Positions 55,900-64,000 of a stretch of 64,000 nt of DNA are shown here, one piece after another. Source of the stretch: Ophiura sarsii (taxonomy: Eukaryota > Echinodermata > Ophiuroidea > Amphilepidida > Ophiuridae); contig CM069450.1 of NCBI GenBank assembly GCA_035610835.1, positions 29,580,687 through 29,644,686 on the forward strand. Direction: 5' to 3'. A program made the position numbers and the translations under genes. Below the pieces are notes generated by a model. The model had not been told where the DNA came from, ran no database searches, and saw only the letters and a list, made by a program, of their open reading frames with translations. Each line of letters opens with the position of its first letter. The first letter of the stretch is position 1.

Positions 55900-56770
55900 A
55901 CATTTTCGGGCCCAAAACTGGCAAAATATCGTGAGTATAGTCAATAAGAGTACTTGAAATCAGCACCGTTTTCACTAAAGAAAATCTTGTCAAAACTGTC
56001 ACACCAAAATATTAATTTGTTGGTCAAAAATGGCCGAAATGACCAAGATTAGGCTAATAGGTACGTATATTTTCGAAAGGAATTAAGTCCATTTCCACCT
56101 TAAATAGGCTTATGACAACGTCTGTAGCAAGATTCTGACTTTTTACACAAAATGTGATAACAATTGACCTTTTAAATACAAAATACAGAATAACCAAAAT
56201 GTCATACTTTGTAAGTTAGGTCAATAAAATATAATCTGGACTCCTTTTTATCTTAGACAGGCTTATGAAAACAGCTTTGGCAAGACTCTGATTGTTTACA
56301 CCAAATATGGTAAAAATTGACATATTGGGTTAAAAAATGGTATAATTGACCACAATAATACAATTTACGCCAATAAGAATATTTGTTATGGAATCAGGAC
56401 CATTTTGTGATTTTAGATTTATGAAAAACATTTATAGCAAGATTCTGTTTTATATTACCAAAAATATTGTAAACATTTACCTTCTTGGTAAAAGAATGGA
56501 CAAAATAACCTAAATTTATCAATTTAATCCAATAAGTGTATTTTTATGGAACCTCGACCCTTTTTTACCTTAGATAAGGCTGATAAGCTCATGAAAACAT
56601 TTACAGCAAGATTCTCTTTTTGTTATCCAAAAAAATTGTCATTTTGACCCTAAAATGGTCAAAATTGACAAAAATGTCGTGATTGGGGTCAATGAGAGGT
56701 GTTTTTTTTTTTAAATCAGCGCATATTTGTGCATAAGATAGGCTTGTGGAACCTTCCTTAGGAGAGATTC
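55900..56770 (+). repeat. ~150-175-bp degenerate tandem repeat
   Basis: GGCTTATGAAAAC, AGCAAGATTCTG, TGGTAAAAATTGACC and CCAATAAG recur; AGCAAGATTCTG-type words fall near 56134, 56280, 56431 and 56606. It is the inverse of 49290-50110, and the CR1-like LINE lies between the two. Confidence 0.75.
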
Positions 56771-56774
56771 GGAA

Positions 56775-58030
56775 TAAACGACACTTATCTTTAAACTTTA
56801 TGTTTGCTTGAAAATCCAGAACAATTGAAAGTTTAACAAAATGCTTGAAAATATTGAATTTCACAAATACAAGTAGTCCACGGCGATGTTTGACAAGCGT
56901 GATGGTTACTTGAGTTGAAATTACAAGTATCCCTTGTACATTGAGTTTGGGGTTCAAACAATTTTCTTTCAACATTTTGGTTGATTTGATCTCTACACGT
57001 GAGAAGTTTTCTGGAGTCATACCGATCTGATTTCGTTAAAAAATCACATTAACTTACTCGTTTGATTACCTGTACAATATAATAGTTTGTCTATTTACAT
57101 TTATTTCAGGAGGTATAGGTATCTTCCGATTTAAAGGTCAAATGTTGGTGAAATTAAATGAGTTATTGTACGTTCGATGAAAGAAAGCTTAATTTAGCAA
57201 AGTGTTTCCAATTTTTTTCTGCAATAAATTCTATTTATTTTGTTTGTGAAAGGATTCATGTGGGCGAATCGATGGGACAGGTTGTAATATTCCGGCGATT
57301 TTGTTCTTTTTTTTCTTTTTCTTTTTTTTTCCTTTTTTTTCCCCTCCTCTTTTTATAATTTATAATTTATTTTATCATTGTTTTTTTATTTTCCGTTTTT
57401 TTTATTCTTAATCAATTAATATTTTATCGTATCTAAATGACCATTTAAAAGATAACATTTTGGTATTTTGTAACTGAGCTCCTTGCAGGGTGCTCAGTGC
57501 AAGGCAGAGCGAATTACAGAAGTTAGACCTTTTAGAACGGTAGTTGCTATTTCGTGTTTCACGCTTGTGCGATAATCGGAAAACTGGTTACTATTCTATG
57601 CCGGAAAAACACTGGTTATTGCGGACGTAGGTGTAGATCGCAAGAAACATGAAACTCGGAGTAGCATTCAATACCGTTCCTTTATAACACTCTATTAAAA
57701 TTGGAAACGTAAAATACGTTATACATATAGGTATGCGCCCCCAATTTTCCCGGAAATCAGTTTTTTTGCACCTACGTAATAACTACACTAAGTATAATAA
57801 TAACTACCATTTGAAATCATGTAAAATTTCACGATTTGGTAATTTCGATGTACACTGTAGCTCACATCGAAATTATCAGCATCACTCACCATATAACTTG
57901 CTTCATCCAAATTTCAATGTAGCCAATATTCAACTGTTTTCCCATAAATCATTACACTTCAGGGCTCCTACGTACCTTATCTATTGAAACAATTTGTTTC
58001 CCCTCCAAATTTCAGTGTTATCATTTGGGA
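56775..58030. other. No gene; pyrimidine-rich tract at 57300-57420
   Basis: TTTTTTCTTTTTCTTTTTTTT-like sequence and TTTATAATTTATAATTTA follow each other. A TGCAGGGTGCTCAGTGCAAG segment lies at 57485. Nothing coding is recognised; a 139-codon minus-strand ORF at 56601-57020 lies partly on the satellite. Confidence 0.4.
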
Positions 58031-58059
58031 AATATGAAACATAATCAAGATAGTTTATC

Positions 58060-58390
58060 ATATTCATGTTTCTTTCGTTTAGCATGTCAAGTGGGTAATT
58101 TCATGAGTTCACATGACTCTTATGTAATTCGGAAAATATGTAACATCATCAAGATAGACTTCACGATTGCCAACAACATGCAACGGGTGGTGACTGAGGT
58201 GTTTTATTTCAAATCAGTAGAGAGACCTGCAGCTACTCATGTCAAAGGTATGTGTTTTATTTCAAACAAAGCAACCACAAGAACATTTCATTACGGAATT
58301 TTCCCGTTAGACAAAAGGTTTAACACGACCGGTGAGTATTATATAAAGATGATCGCGAAGCGTTTAGGCTAGGCTTTGTGAGCTTGTATG
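58060..58390 (+). repeat. ~400-bp interspersed repeat family, copy 4
   Basis: Very close to 18510-18830: TTTCTTTCGTTTAGCA, TCAAGTGGGT, ATCATCAAGATAGACTTCA, CAACGGGTGGTGACTGAGGT and AACACGACCGGTGAG. The 115-codon ORF here is a product of the repeat. Confidence 0.75.
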
Positions 58391-58399
58391 TTGGCCTAT

Positions 58400-59195
58400 A
58401 CGGCCATGTGTTTTGAACTCGCCACCCTTCCCGTTGCATGTCCAGATTTTTACATTTTACACCATCTGAGATTCGAATTAGCATATCGCAATAACTACTT
58501 GTTCTACCCCATAAAAAGTATATATTTTCTGAACGGTAATCTCACAAGGAATCTAAATATGCGATTGGAATTTGCATAAGATCTAATGGTAACATGTTGT
58601 GATTAAGAATGTTAAAAAAATATCGATTTTTTTCATATTTTGATTAAAGCTCAATATTTTTTTTATTCCTATCCCAATCATCATTTTACTGTGCACATTA
58701 GTTCCTCATGCAATTTACCCATCAGAACATAACGGTTGTCAAGTGTAACTTGTTGAAATATACTATATCGGGAAGTAAATGAGCACAAACGTTTACATTT
58801 CAAATTTATTAGAGTTTACACATATATTTTTTTGGTTATTCACCCTATCCTATTTTAAGCAAGATTTCTGAATTCCCCTATTCGAGAGCTTTCCAAAAAT
58901 GTATAATTTTGCTATAATCGGTTGAATAATTTTGTTGTTATAGTCATGTATGTAAACCGATGAATTAGGGCAAGTTTACTGTGTAGTGAATAGGGAAAAA
59001 GCCAAAGACAATGCAATCGATTCGTGATTATAACTGTTACGTAAGAGTTGACACGTTTGTTGAAACAGAAACTTATAGAATATAAAACAATCGATAAAAT
59101 GAGAGCAAAATCATGGTTGTTCCATACAGAAATGAGGAGTTATTGTAATTTGAACGTAGAATTGGGAACATTTTCTATATTCCCCATAGAGATTG
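58400..59195. other. No gene recognised
   Basis: AT-rich, short ORFs only. Confidence 0.35.
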
Positions 59196-59199
59196 TACA

Positions 59200-59240
59200 C
59201 GACGCCACCGCCACCGCCGCCACCGCCACCGCCGCCACCC
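59200..59240. repeat. (CCACCG)n hexanucleotide repeat
   Basis: Imperfect units GCCACCGCCACCGCCGCCAC in tandem between AT-rich flanks. Confidence 0.85.
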
Positions 59241-59439
59241 CTGACTTTCGAAGTATAATCAATCATATCTCAGCCAAACAGTTATAGAAATACCTGATTT
59301 ATTCACACGGTGTAGCTAGATAAATAAGCTTTCAAATGACACCTAAACCATAGCTCTACCACATATAGTTGTTAAGTTAATAGAGAGAGATGGATGATTC
59401 GTCACCAAAAATGCAACGCCGCCACCCTTTTTGGGTGGT

Positions 59440-59690
59440 CAGTTCAAAACACATGGCCATACGTCTATTGTACGCAAACGTCTATTGTAGTGTAACACGG
59501 GAAGAGGGTCATTTCAAAAGTTCACATGACTTTGTAAACCAATTATTAAACGTTAGAAATAGACCATCTCAAATCAGACTGCTATATCAGTATTCCATTA
59601 GGGATAGACTCTTATAAATCAAAATAGACATTGCGAAAAAGTGTTTATTTCAAACAAAGGATTTACATAGAAAATGTTTGTATTGTGGAC
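59440..59690 (+). repeat. ~400-bp interspersed repeat family, copy 5
   Basis: Matches 18860-19000 and 19400-19490: TCATTTCAAAAGTTCACATG, TTTGTAAACCAATTAT, AGACCATCTCAAA, CAGACTGCTATA and TTTCAAACAAAGGATTTACA. Confidence 0.7.
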
Positions 59691-59933
59691 CTGGTCCTAA
59701 AGAAATAAAACGGGCCAAAGGATAGATTTGATGGTGTGTGTGTTTTTTGTGGCAGTTTTTATAGAATTGGGACATCTACATGAATACCCTCCATGTTTGA
59801 TCTGAAATTGGCGTGTCCAAAAATGGGTTGACCCAGTGGCGTTGTCACGGGGGGATATTCGACATATTGCGGTTGAGATTGGCACTGTCGTTTTATCGAG
59901 CTCGATTTTTCGTGCCGGTTTGGGTGCCACCTC

Positions 59934-59934
<1 letters not shown>

Positions 59935-59973
<39 letters not shown>
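59935..59973. repeat. Poly(dC) run of 39
   Basis: Uninterrupted C. Proline-rich ORFs across it are artefacts. Runs of G of length 21 also occur at 3880-3900 and 14018-14038. Confidence 0.95.
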
Positions 59974-59975
<2 letters not shown>

Positions 59976-60100
59976 TCAAGTTTTTACTCGGCGGAAATTC
60001 TCATTAGTTTACAGCCTGGTAAAGTCCTTGTCGCTTCTTTATGCCAAAAAATATCGATTTGTGTTAAGGGGAGCACCACTCCAAATCAATGCGCAATTTG

Positions 60101-60475
60101 TTCCGGAAAAGCATGAAGTCTAAGCTTGAAAATGTCTGGTGTACGGGCAATTTTATTCTCCGGGGATGTTTTGTGTATTTAAATTATGGAATGGGACCTG
60201 TCCGTTGCACCTACACCGACAAAATACTATTATCTTGTATTTATCGACCGAAATAGTGCCCAGTGCGGAAGCATCTGCCTCAATGGTGAACAGGCATGCC
60301 GTAAAACGTGAAAAAGTGAGTGCGCTGTGTGCAGGTCCGTAACGAGAAAAATACCATTCGATTTGTGTTATCCTGTCAAGTTCCGGAAAAGCATGAAGAC
60401 TGAGCTTGAAAATGCCTGGTTTACGGGCAATTTTATTCTCCGGGGATGATATTTGTGTATTTAAATTACGGTAAT
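60101..60475 (+). repeat. 280-bp spaced direct duplication
   Basis: TTCCGGAAAAGCATGAAGTC... to GTGTATTTAAATTA is present at 60101-60188 and again at 60381-60471, over 90% identical by eye. The start-to-start distance is 280 bp. No ORF follows the repeat in both copies. Confidence 0.9.
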
Positions 60476-60905
60476 CATCGGAATGTGTCGGTGACCGGCG
60501 TTTAACGCGTTTAACAATGTTTAACCAGGTTTAACGTAATATTTGGTCGGCATAGGTTTGAGGGCGCTGTGGATTTACACAGACGACGGTGGCCACGCAA
60601 AACCTAAATGTTGAATTATACGTCATGAATAACACGTAATCGCGAATGTTAATCTTATCATTTTGACAAATTCATCATATTAGAAGAATTGTCATCGTTA
60701 ACTGGGTTATAACTGTTGAAAAAATAATTCAAAATAGTGCACTCCCGTTGACATTATTGGGTCGTCTGAGAGACGCGTGGCCAGCGTCGTGTCGTCTGCT
60801 ACAATCACGCCTGATCGGTATAGCGCCACCAGTTCTATGCCGACCAAATTTTAATTTAAAAGTGGCCTCCGATCAGCAAGCTCAGTGGCATACCCCTGCA
60901 TCTTG
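60476..60905. other. No gene recognised
   Basis: Holds GTTTAACGCGTTTAACAATG-like tandem words at 60500-60530. Otherwise mixed sequence. Confidence 0.4.
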
Positions 60906-60909
60906 TTCA

Positions 60910-60982
60910 AGTTCGTCGCTGTTCTGACATAACGACACATCACTTTACTTAATTCTGTTGTGATGTCAGGACAGCGACGAAT
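60910..60982. repeat. Hairpin with ~20-bp arms left of the virus-like cluster
   Basis: AGTTCGTCGCTGTTCTGACAT pairs with ATGTCAGGACAGCGACGAATT across 31 nt. TATAAAAAG follows at about 60998, which could be a TATA box for the rightward genes or chance in AT-rich DNA. Confidence 0.7.
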
Positions 60983-61071
60983 TGAATAACATAGAAGTAT
61001 AAAAAGAATTGGCGCGGAGCGCGCAAACATTTGCTATTGTAAAAATAAAGGTAGTAGTTAGGTAAGTGGGG

Positions 61072-61279
61072 GTTCTGGACCATTTACCTTATATACCACG
61101 GCACCAGTAATTACTACCAATACCCTCGCTTTGCTCTCTCTCAGCTTGGATTTTTTTCTTCTTCTTGTATACCAGGTACCCAGTAATTTATAACTATAAA
61201 TCCAAGCTGAGAGAGAGCAAAGCGAGGGTATTGGTAATAATTACTGGTGCCGTGGTATATAAGGTAAATGATCCAGAAC
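61072..61279. repeat. Inverted repeat, 79-nt arms, ~50-nt spacer
   Basis: The left arm GTTCTGGACCATTTACC... to ...CTCAGCTTGGA is matched by TCCAAGCTGAGAGAGAGCAA... to ...GATCCAGAAC with only a few mismatches. Outside the left arm, GGTAGTAGTTAGGTAAGTGG is again the inverse of a phrase found at 61270-61300 and 61796-61830. It borders the compact gene cluster and could be a terminal hairpin, a collapsed TIR pair or a foldback. Confidence 0.85.
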
Positions 61280-61345
61280 TAACTACTGCAAATACAACAA
61301 AGGGAATTTTGAGATTTCTTTTTTGGTATGATTTTTGTAGTTTTA
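61268..61345 (+). promoter_or_regulatory. Duplicated leader, copy 1
   Basis: CAGAAC...TAACTACTGCAAATACAAC, then TTTTTGGTATGATTTTTGTA about 45 bp later. The same order occurs at 61796-61865, ahead of the second gene. A leader preserved in front of each paralogue is likely to hold the promoter or start of transcription. Its ATG at 61327 opens only a short frame. Confidence 0.55.
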
Positions 61346-61455
61346 AAATTGGTTAAGGGATTTAAAACTAAATTTATTACATTTTATGTAAATAAATATT
61401 AAATAGGTAAATAAATTTAATTTGAACTTTTTTATTTACCTTGTATAGAAACAAA

Positions 61456-61815
61456 ATGTTACTAGATGACTTCAATACTTTTCATAATATTACAACACCA
61501 ATTGTATTACCGTTTAAGGAAGAAAATGGTATTTTGTATGTAGTATATAAATCGAAGGACTGGGCGGTATCATTTATAAGAGGCGGAATAAGTTCATTTT
61601 ATACAAAGTCTGTGTTAAAATTGAAAAAGAAATTTGGGGTTGAATTATTACGCGCTTTAAAATTAGAGCCTGAAAAGATAAAAATTAAACCAAAAAACAA
61701 AAAAGAAAAATCAAAACCAATTAGTGATGGGCCTCTTAAAAATATGGTATATAACAGGGAATCAATAGAAAATGAAATTTTAAACGAAAAAAATCCAGAA
61801 CCCCCACTTGCCTAA
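61456..61815 (+). CDS. Virus-like cluster gene 1, unknown function, paralogue of gene 2
   Basis: The first ATG is at 61456 (119 codons), after a TTG-opened frame; the context AAAATGTT is acceptable. The N-terminal half has DFNTFHNI, LPFKEENGILYVVYKSKDWAV and a basic TKSVLKLKKKFG segment. The C-terminus is Lys-rich (KIKIKPKNKKEKSK), then acidic. The pattern F-x-TF-x-x-I, F-K-x-E-x-x-x-L-x-V-x-YK-x-x-W is shared with gene 2, so the two appear to be tandem duplicates. I do not recognise the family. The basic segment suggests nucleic-acid binding or nuclear targeting; that is inference. Confidence 0.65.
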   Translation: MLLDDFNTFHNITTPIVLPFKEENGILYVVYKSKDWAVSFIRGGISSFYTKSVLKLKKKFGVELLRALKLEPEKIKIKPKNKKEKSKPISDGPLKNMVYNRESIENEILNEKNPEPPLA

Positions 61816-61865
61816 CTACTACAAATACAACGAGGAGAATCTTTTTGTATGATTTTTGTATTAAT
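61796..61865 (+). promoter_or_regulatory. Duplicated leader, copy 2
   Basis: CCAGAACCCCCACTTGCCTA then ACTACTACAAATACAAC and TTTTTGTATGATTTTTGTAT. It repeats 61268-61345 and overlaps the 3' end of gene 1. The ATG inside (61849) is in frame with gene 2 but belongs to the duplicated leader. Confidence 0.6.
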
Positions 61866-61902
61866 TTATTTATTTAAAAAAATTAAAAATCCTGAAATAT
61901 AT

Positions 61903-62370
61903 ATGGATTTGCAAACAGCACTAGTAAACTTTAAAACGTTTTATGGGATACCAGAGAATACAAACATTAATCTAGACTTCAAGTTTGAGGATAATGACTT
62001 GTTCGTAAAGTACAAAGAGAATTGGATACAACTAAATTATAAAAAAAGTCCCGAAAAGTTTAAAATGAAGTCAAGTTTGGGGATTAAGTTTTCAAACAAG
62101 TTTATGGCAGAACTTATACCAACGCCACTAATTGATTATCCAACGGGTGAATATCCTGAACTTAAAAACGACCCATCGTGTCAGTGGGTTAGCGCAAAAG
62201 CAAAGAAATGCAATAATGGCCGAAGACCAAAGAATTTATATTGTTGGAATCATAACACTCAAATACAAAACGGGGCAGAACTACCAAAACCGCCAGTTAA
62301 AGAAGAAATAACAATAACAGAAGAAATGCCAAAAACTGAAGCAGTGGTATTAATAGTTAATGATAATTAA
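61903..62370 (+). CDS. Virus-like cluster gene 2, small Cys/His motif protein, paralogue of gene 1
   Basis: I choose the ATG at 61903 (155 codons). It aligns with the start of gene 1, whereas the in-frame ATG at 61849 lies in the duplicated leader and would add a hydrophobic extension. The N-terminus NFKTFYGI, FKFEDNDLFVKYKENWIQL aligns with gene 1. A C-terminal part absent from gene 1 has CQW...KKCNNGRRPKNLYCWNH, a C-x7-C-x9-C-x2-H spacing that could bind one zinc ion. An acidic tail follows. Function unknown. Confidence 0.7.
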   Translation: MDLQTALVNFKTFYGIPENTNINLDFKFEDNDLFVKYKENWIQLNYKKSPEKFKMKSSLGIKFSNKFMAELIPTPLIDYPTGEYPELKNDPSCQWVSAKAKKCNNGRRPKNLYCWNHNTQIQNGAELPKPPVKEEITITEEMPKTEAVVLIVNDN

Positions 62371-62412
62371 AAAAAAAAAATATTTGAAGATTTAAATTTA
62401 CTAAGTATAACA

Positions 62413-62721
62413 ATGACCACAACTAACAAAACTGAAACAACTTATACAAACGAAAGTACAGAAACTATGTTATCGGATGAAGCGTTTGACCAACTTCTTA
62501 AAACACAATACCCAGAAACGACGAAATGGAGAGAATTAGTAATTGGCAAAATTTATAAAGTGGTATCGAAAAAGATCATTGACACAGAAAAGGGAGAATC
62601 AACGATCATAACCCTTGCCGATGGAACTCACGTATGGGCATGTTCAGCACTAGAAAAGCGTTTAGAAGAAGATAAACATAGAGAATTTCCTTGTTACATT
62701 CGATCCAATGGTGAAATTTAA
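62413..62721 (+). CDS. Virus-like cluster gene 3, possible small OB-like protein
   Basis: 102 codons, starting 42 bp after gene 2. It has a Thr/Glu-rich N-terminus, then WRELVIGKIYKVVSKKII, ESTIITLADGTHVWACSALE and REFPCYIRSNGEI. Alternating hydrophobic strands with a G-x-x-Y-x-V start and a DG turn could form a small beta-barrel, as in single-strand DNA-binding proteins; this is a structural guess, not recognition. AATAAA follows the stop within 15 bp. Confidence 0.65.
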   Translation: MTTTNKTETTYTNESTETMLSDEAFDQLLKTQYPETTKWRELVIGKIYKVVSKKIIDTEKGESTIITLADGTHVWACSALEKRLEEDKHREFPCYIRSNGEI

Positions 62722-62725
62722 AGCA

Positions 62726-62758
62726 AAAAAAATAAAGCCTATAAGTATTTCGGCTTTG
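62726..62758 (+). terminator. Polyadenylation signal and hairpin after gene 3
   Basis: AATAAAGCC is followed by AAGTATTTCGGCTTT; AAAGCC and GGCTTT can pair across 11 nt. Together with the convergent gene arrangement this marks a 3' end. Confidence 0.5.
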
Positions 62759-63101
62759 ATCTTGTATGGCATGTTAATAAATAATTAGCTAACACAGATC
62801 TTTAACAACTTGCAAAACAAAATAAGAAATGCTAATTGTTATAAATTGCGCCAATAAACTGGTTATAATTCCGTCGCAAAATGCTTTAAATTCATCTGAT
62901 GTAGAGCTAATATAATATGCTCAGATTTACTCATTATTTTTTTTATTTTTTTTTTAAATTTAATTTTGATAGTCGCTACCAGGCGAGCAACAAATAATGC
63001 TTAGAGCCAAGCTGGGTTTATTAGAATATGTTAAAGGGGTTGATGGATTTACGTTTAAGGGGCTCCAAGTTTCATAAGAGTATTCACAGCTTCTTTCTTG
63101 C
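62759..63101. other. Convergent intergenic region of the virus-like cluster
   Basis: AT-rich, with T-runs at 62937-62960. The minus strand has AATAAA near 63016, a plausible polyadenylation signal for gene 4. The 65-codon minus-strand ORF here is a shadow. Confidence 0.5.
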
Positions 63102-63716
63102 CTATTTCCATCCCTTTTTTTCGGCATCTGCACGAATTTGCTCTCTAACTTCATCATTTATTTCTTTGACTTCTGTACGAACTCTCTCGCGTATCTGATT
63201 TTTATGACCGCGATAATTCTCTCGCTCAGCCAGAATTAATTGGAATTCTTCATCGCTGATTTTATTATCTTTTAGGGCATTTGATACTAGGCCATTAATG
63301 CTGGACATCTTGGACATGGCTACATTCTTAATGCGTTCATGTTTTTCAACTTTCTTAAGTATGATTTTACAAATTGCGGATGCTCCGACAGATGCGGCAC
63401 CCATTCCGATAGATACAATTCCTAAATGCAAAGCGATGGGAGCTCCAATCCCAGTGCCAAGCGCGGTCATACCAGCGGTGCCTGCACCAACGGCAATAAC
63501 GCCAGATGTGGTGCTAGCATAGAAAAAACTATTGTATATTGATTTATATCTGCGTCTCAATCTACTTCGTGTTTCATTTTCTGATTCGAGAAAACTTCTT
63601 ATTTCCGAAATTTGTTTAAGTCTAAAAGTTATTCCATTATCATTAAGCTGTTGTTGTGCAAGCTCATCTTCTAAATTTGGGTACAATGGCGGGGCTGTTG
63701 GTTTTTTACTAGGCAT
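63102..63716 (-). CDS. Virus-like cluster gene 4: two-membrane-segment protein with PPxY motif
   Basis: 204 codons from the ATG at 63716. Residues 9-12 are PPLY in a Pro-rich N-terminus, a PPxY late-domain type motif that binds Nedd4-family WW domains in other proteins. A charged helix (about residues 30-60) leads to two Gly/Ala-rich hydrophobic segments (about 66-90 and 92-116), then ICKIILKKVEKHERIK. DNKISDEEFQLILAERENY is a helical block, followed by a long charged coiled-coil-like tail ending EKKGWK. I recall similar proteins as multicopy, intronless predictions in cnidarians and other invertebrates beside mobile virus-like elements, but cannot verify that here. Probably membrane-associated. 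Confidence 0.7.
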   Translation of the reverse strand: MPSKKPTAPPLYPNLEDELAQQQLNDNGITFRLKQISEIRSFLESENETRSRLRRRYKSIYNSFFYASTTSGVIAVGAGTAGMTALGTGIGAPIALHLGIVSIGMGAASVGASAICKIILKKVEKHERIKNVAMSKMSSINGLVSNALKDNKISDEEFQLILAERENYRGHKNQIRERVRTEVKEINDEVREQIRADAEKKGWK

Positions 63717-63742
63717 GATATATTATTATGAATATATATTTT

Positions 63743-64000
63743 TTAAATTAATACTTCATCGTCTGTAAAATTTTCAACATGATGATCTACGAAATGTTGA
63801 ACTATTTCCCCTTTGTTGAGATTTCTGTCGTAGAGACTCACGATGCCTAATTCCTTCATTCCCATTCTGATATAATGTAAAGAATCGAAGTTTAAATTAT
63901 GTTGTCTTATTTGTTTACCATTTATCCACACATTAAGTTTATTTGCAACACATTGAATGGTAACATGATTAAGCTTTGTGGTGTCTACAATATGAATTAT
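63743..64000 (-). CDS. Virus-like cluster gene 5, C-terminal part: LamG/concanavalin-like fold (partial)
   Basis: The frame is open from the window edge (no start inside) to TAA at 63743-63745, 85 residues. VTIQCVANKLNVWINGKQI, YIRMGMKELGIVSLYDRNLN and KGEIVQHFVDHHVENF match the last strands of LamG/ConA-like jelly-roll domains, where x-LY-x-R-x-L-x-x-x-EI is a hallmark. Only 26 bp separate it from gene 4 on the same strand, a viral type of packing. In virus-like elements such domains often sit on surface or attachment proteins; that use is inference. Confidence 0.65.
   Translation of the reverse strand: MIHIVDTTKLNHVTIQCVANKLNVWINGKQIRQHNLNFDSLHYIRMGMKELGIVSLYDRNLNKGEIVQHFVDHHVENFTDDEVLI

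Noticed and set aside
58025..58372. 115-codon ORF
   Set aside because: It coincides with a copy of the ~400-bp interspersed repeat, and the homologous frame at 18482 is broken.
59697..60123. Poly-proline ORFs
   Set aside because: They are translations of the 39-C homopolymer in different frames.
62960..63157. 65-codon minus-strand ORF
   Set aside because: Shadow overlapping the end of gene 4 in another frame, with no start context and no domain.

Overview
This is an AT-rich, intron-scale, extremely repeat-dense stretch of animal genome. It is eukaryotic, with no operons and no bacterial-style gene packing. Evidence includes non-LTR retrotransposons (one CR1-like with a PHD-finger ORF1, one RTE-like), a DIRS/Ngaro-type tyrosine-recombinase retroelement, a Penelope-like fragment, many short DNA transposons with terminal inverted repeats (TIRs), Pol III tRNA-like genes, a complement-control (Sushi) exon with a phase-1 splice acceptor, and animal-type histone mRNA 3' stem-loops. 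The mixture fits a marine invertebrate, possibly a deuterostome such as an echinoderm; the species cannot be fixed from the sequence alone. Several apparent ORFs open with non-ATG codons, so I give ATG starts where they matter.

Layout. 0-12 kb: short inverted-repeat elements (119-630, 1726-2050, 2546-2867), a GC-rich repeat island (3.65-4.4 kb), an older repeat split by a 984-bp TIR element that holds an 81-bp tandem array (6723-7706), and copies of a ~400-bp interspersed repeat. 12.7-15.3 kb: a broken RTE-like LINE. 15.5-25 kb: a perfect 72-nt palindrome, two more TIR elements, a ~140-bp tandem array (20.06-21.3 kb), and a striking Harbinger-like TIR element built from a CGTAT motif at near-helical spacing (22.1-23.75 kb). 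25.1-25.7 kb: histone-type stem-loops beside a Penelope-like fragment. 28.1-28.7 kb: the 3' end of another LINE. 30.7-40.25 kb: a nest of elements within a 16-bp inverted repeat. At its centre a DIRS-like pol is interrupted by a 3.2-kb TIR element carrying two inward-facing tRNA-like genes. 43.36-43.74 kb: the only convincing host-gene exon (Sushi). 50.6-54.7 kb: a CR1-like LINE lying between inverted copies of one satellite-like repeat. 55.9-60.9 kb: more repeats.

61.0-64.0 kb is different from the rest. It has compact, AT-rich, intron-poor ORFs: two tandem paralogues with a duplicated leader, a small basic/acidic protein, then on the other strand a two-membrane-segment protein with a PPxY motif and, 26 bp from it, a LamG/concanavalin-like C-terminus running off the window. 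A 79-nt-arm inverted repeat stands at its left side. This looks like one end of a virus-like or Maverick/Polinton-like mobile element; that assignment is inference, because no polymerase, integrase or capsid gene is visible here.

The main candidates for something undescribed are the tRNA-bearing TIR element (33749-36974), the CGTAT-phased element (22085-23754), the tandem-paralogue virus-like cluster (61.0-64.0 kb) and the cluster of histone-type stem-loops (25118-25245).
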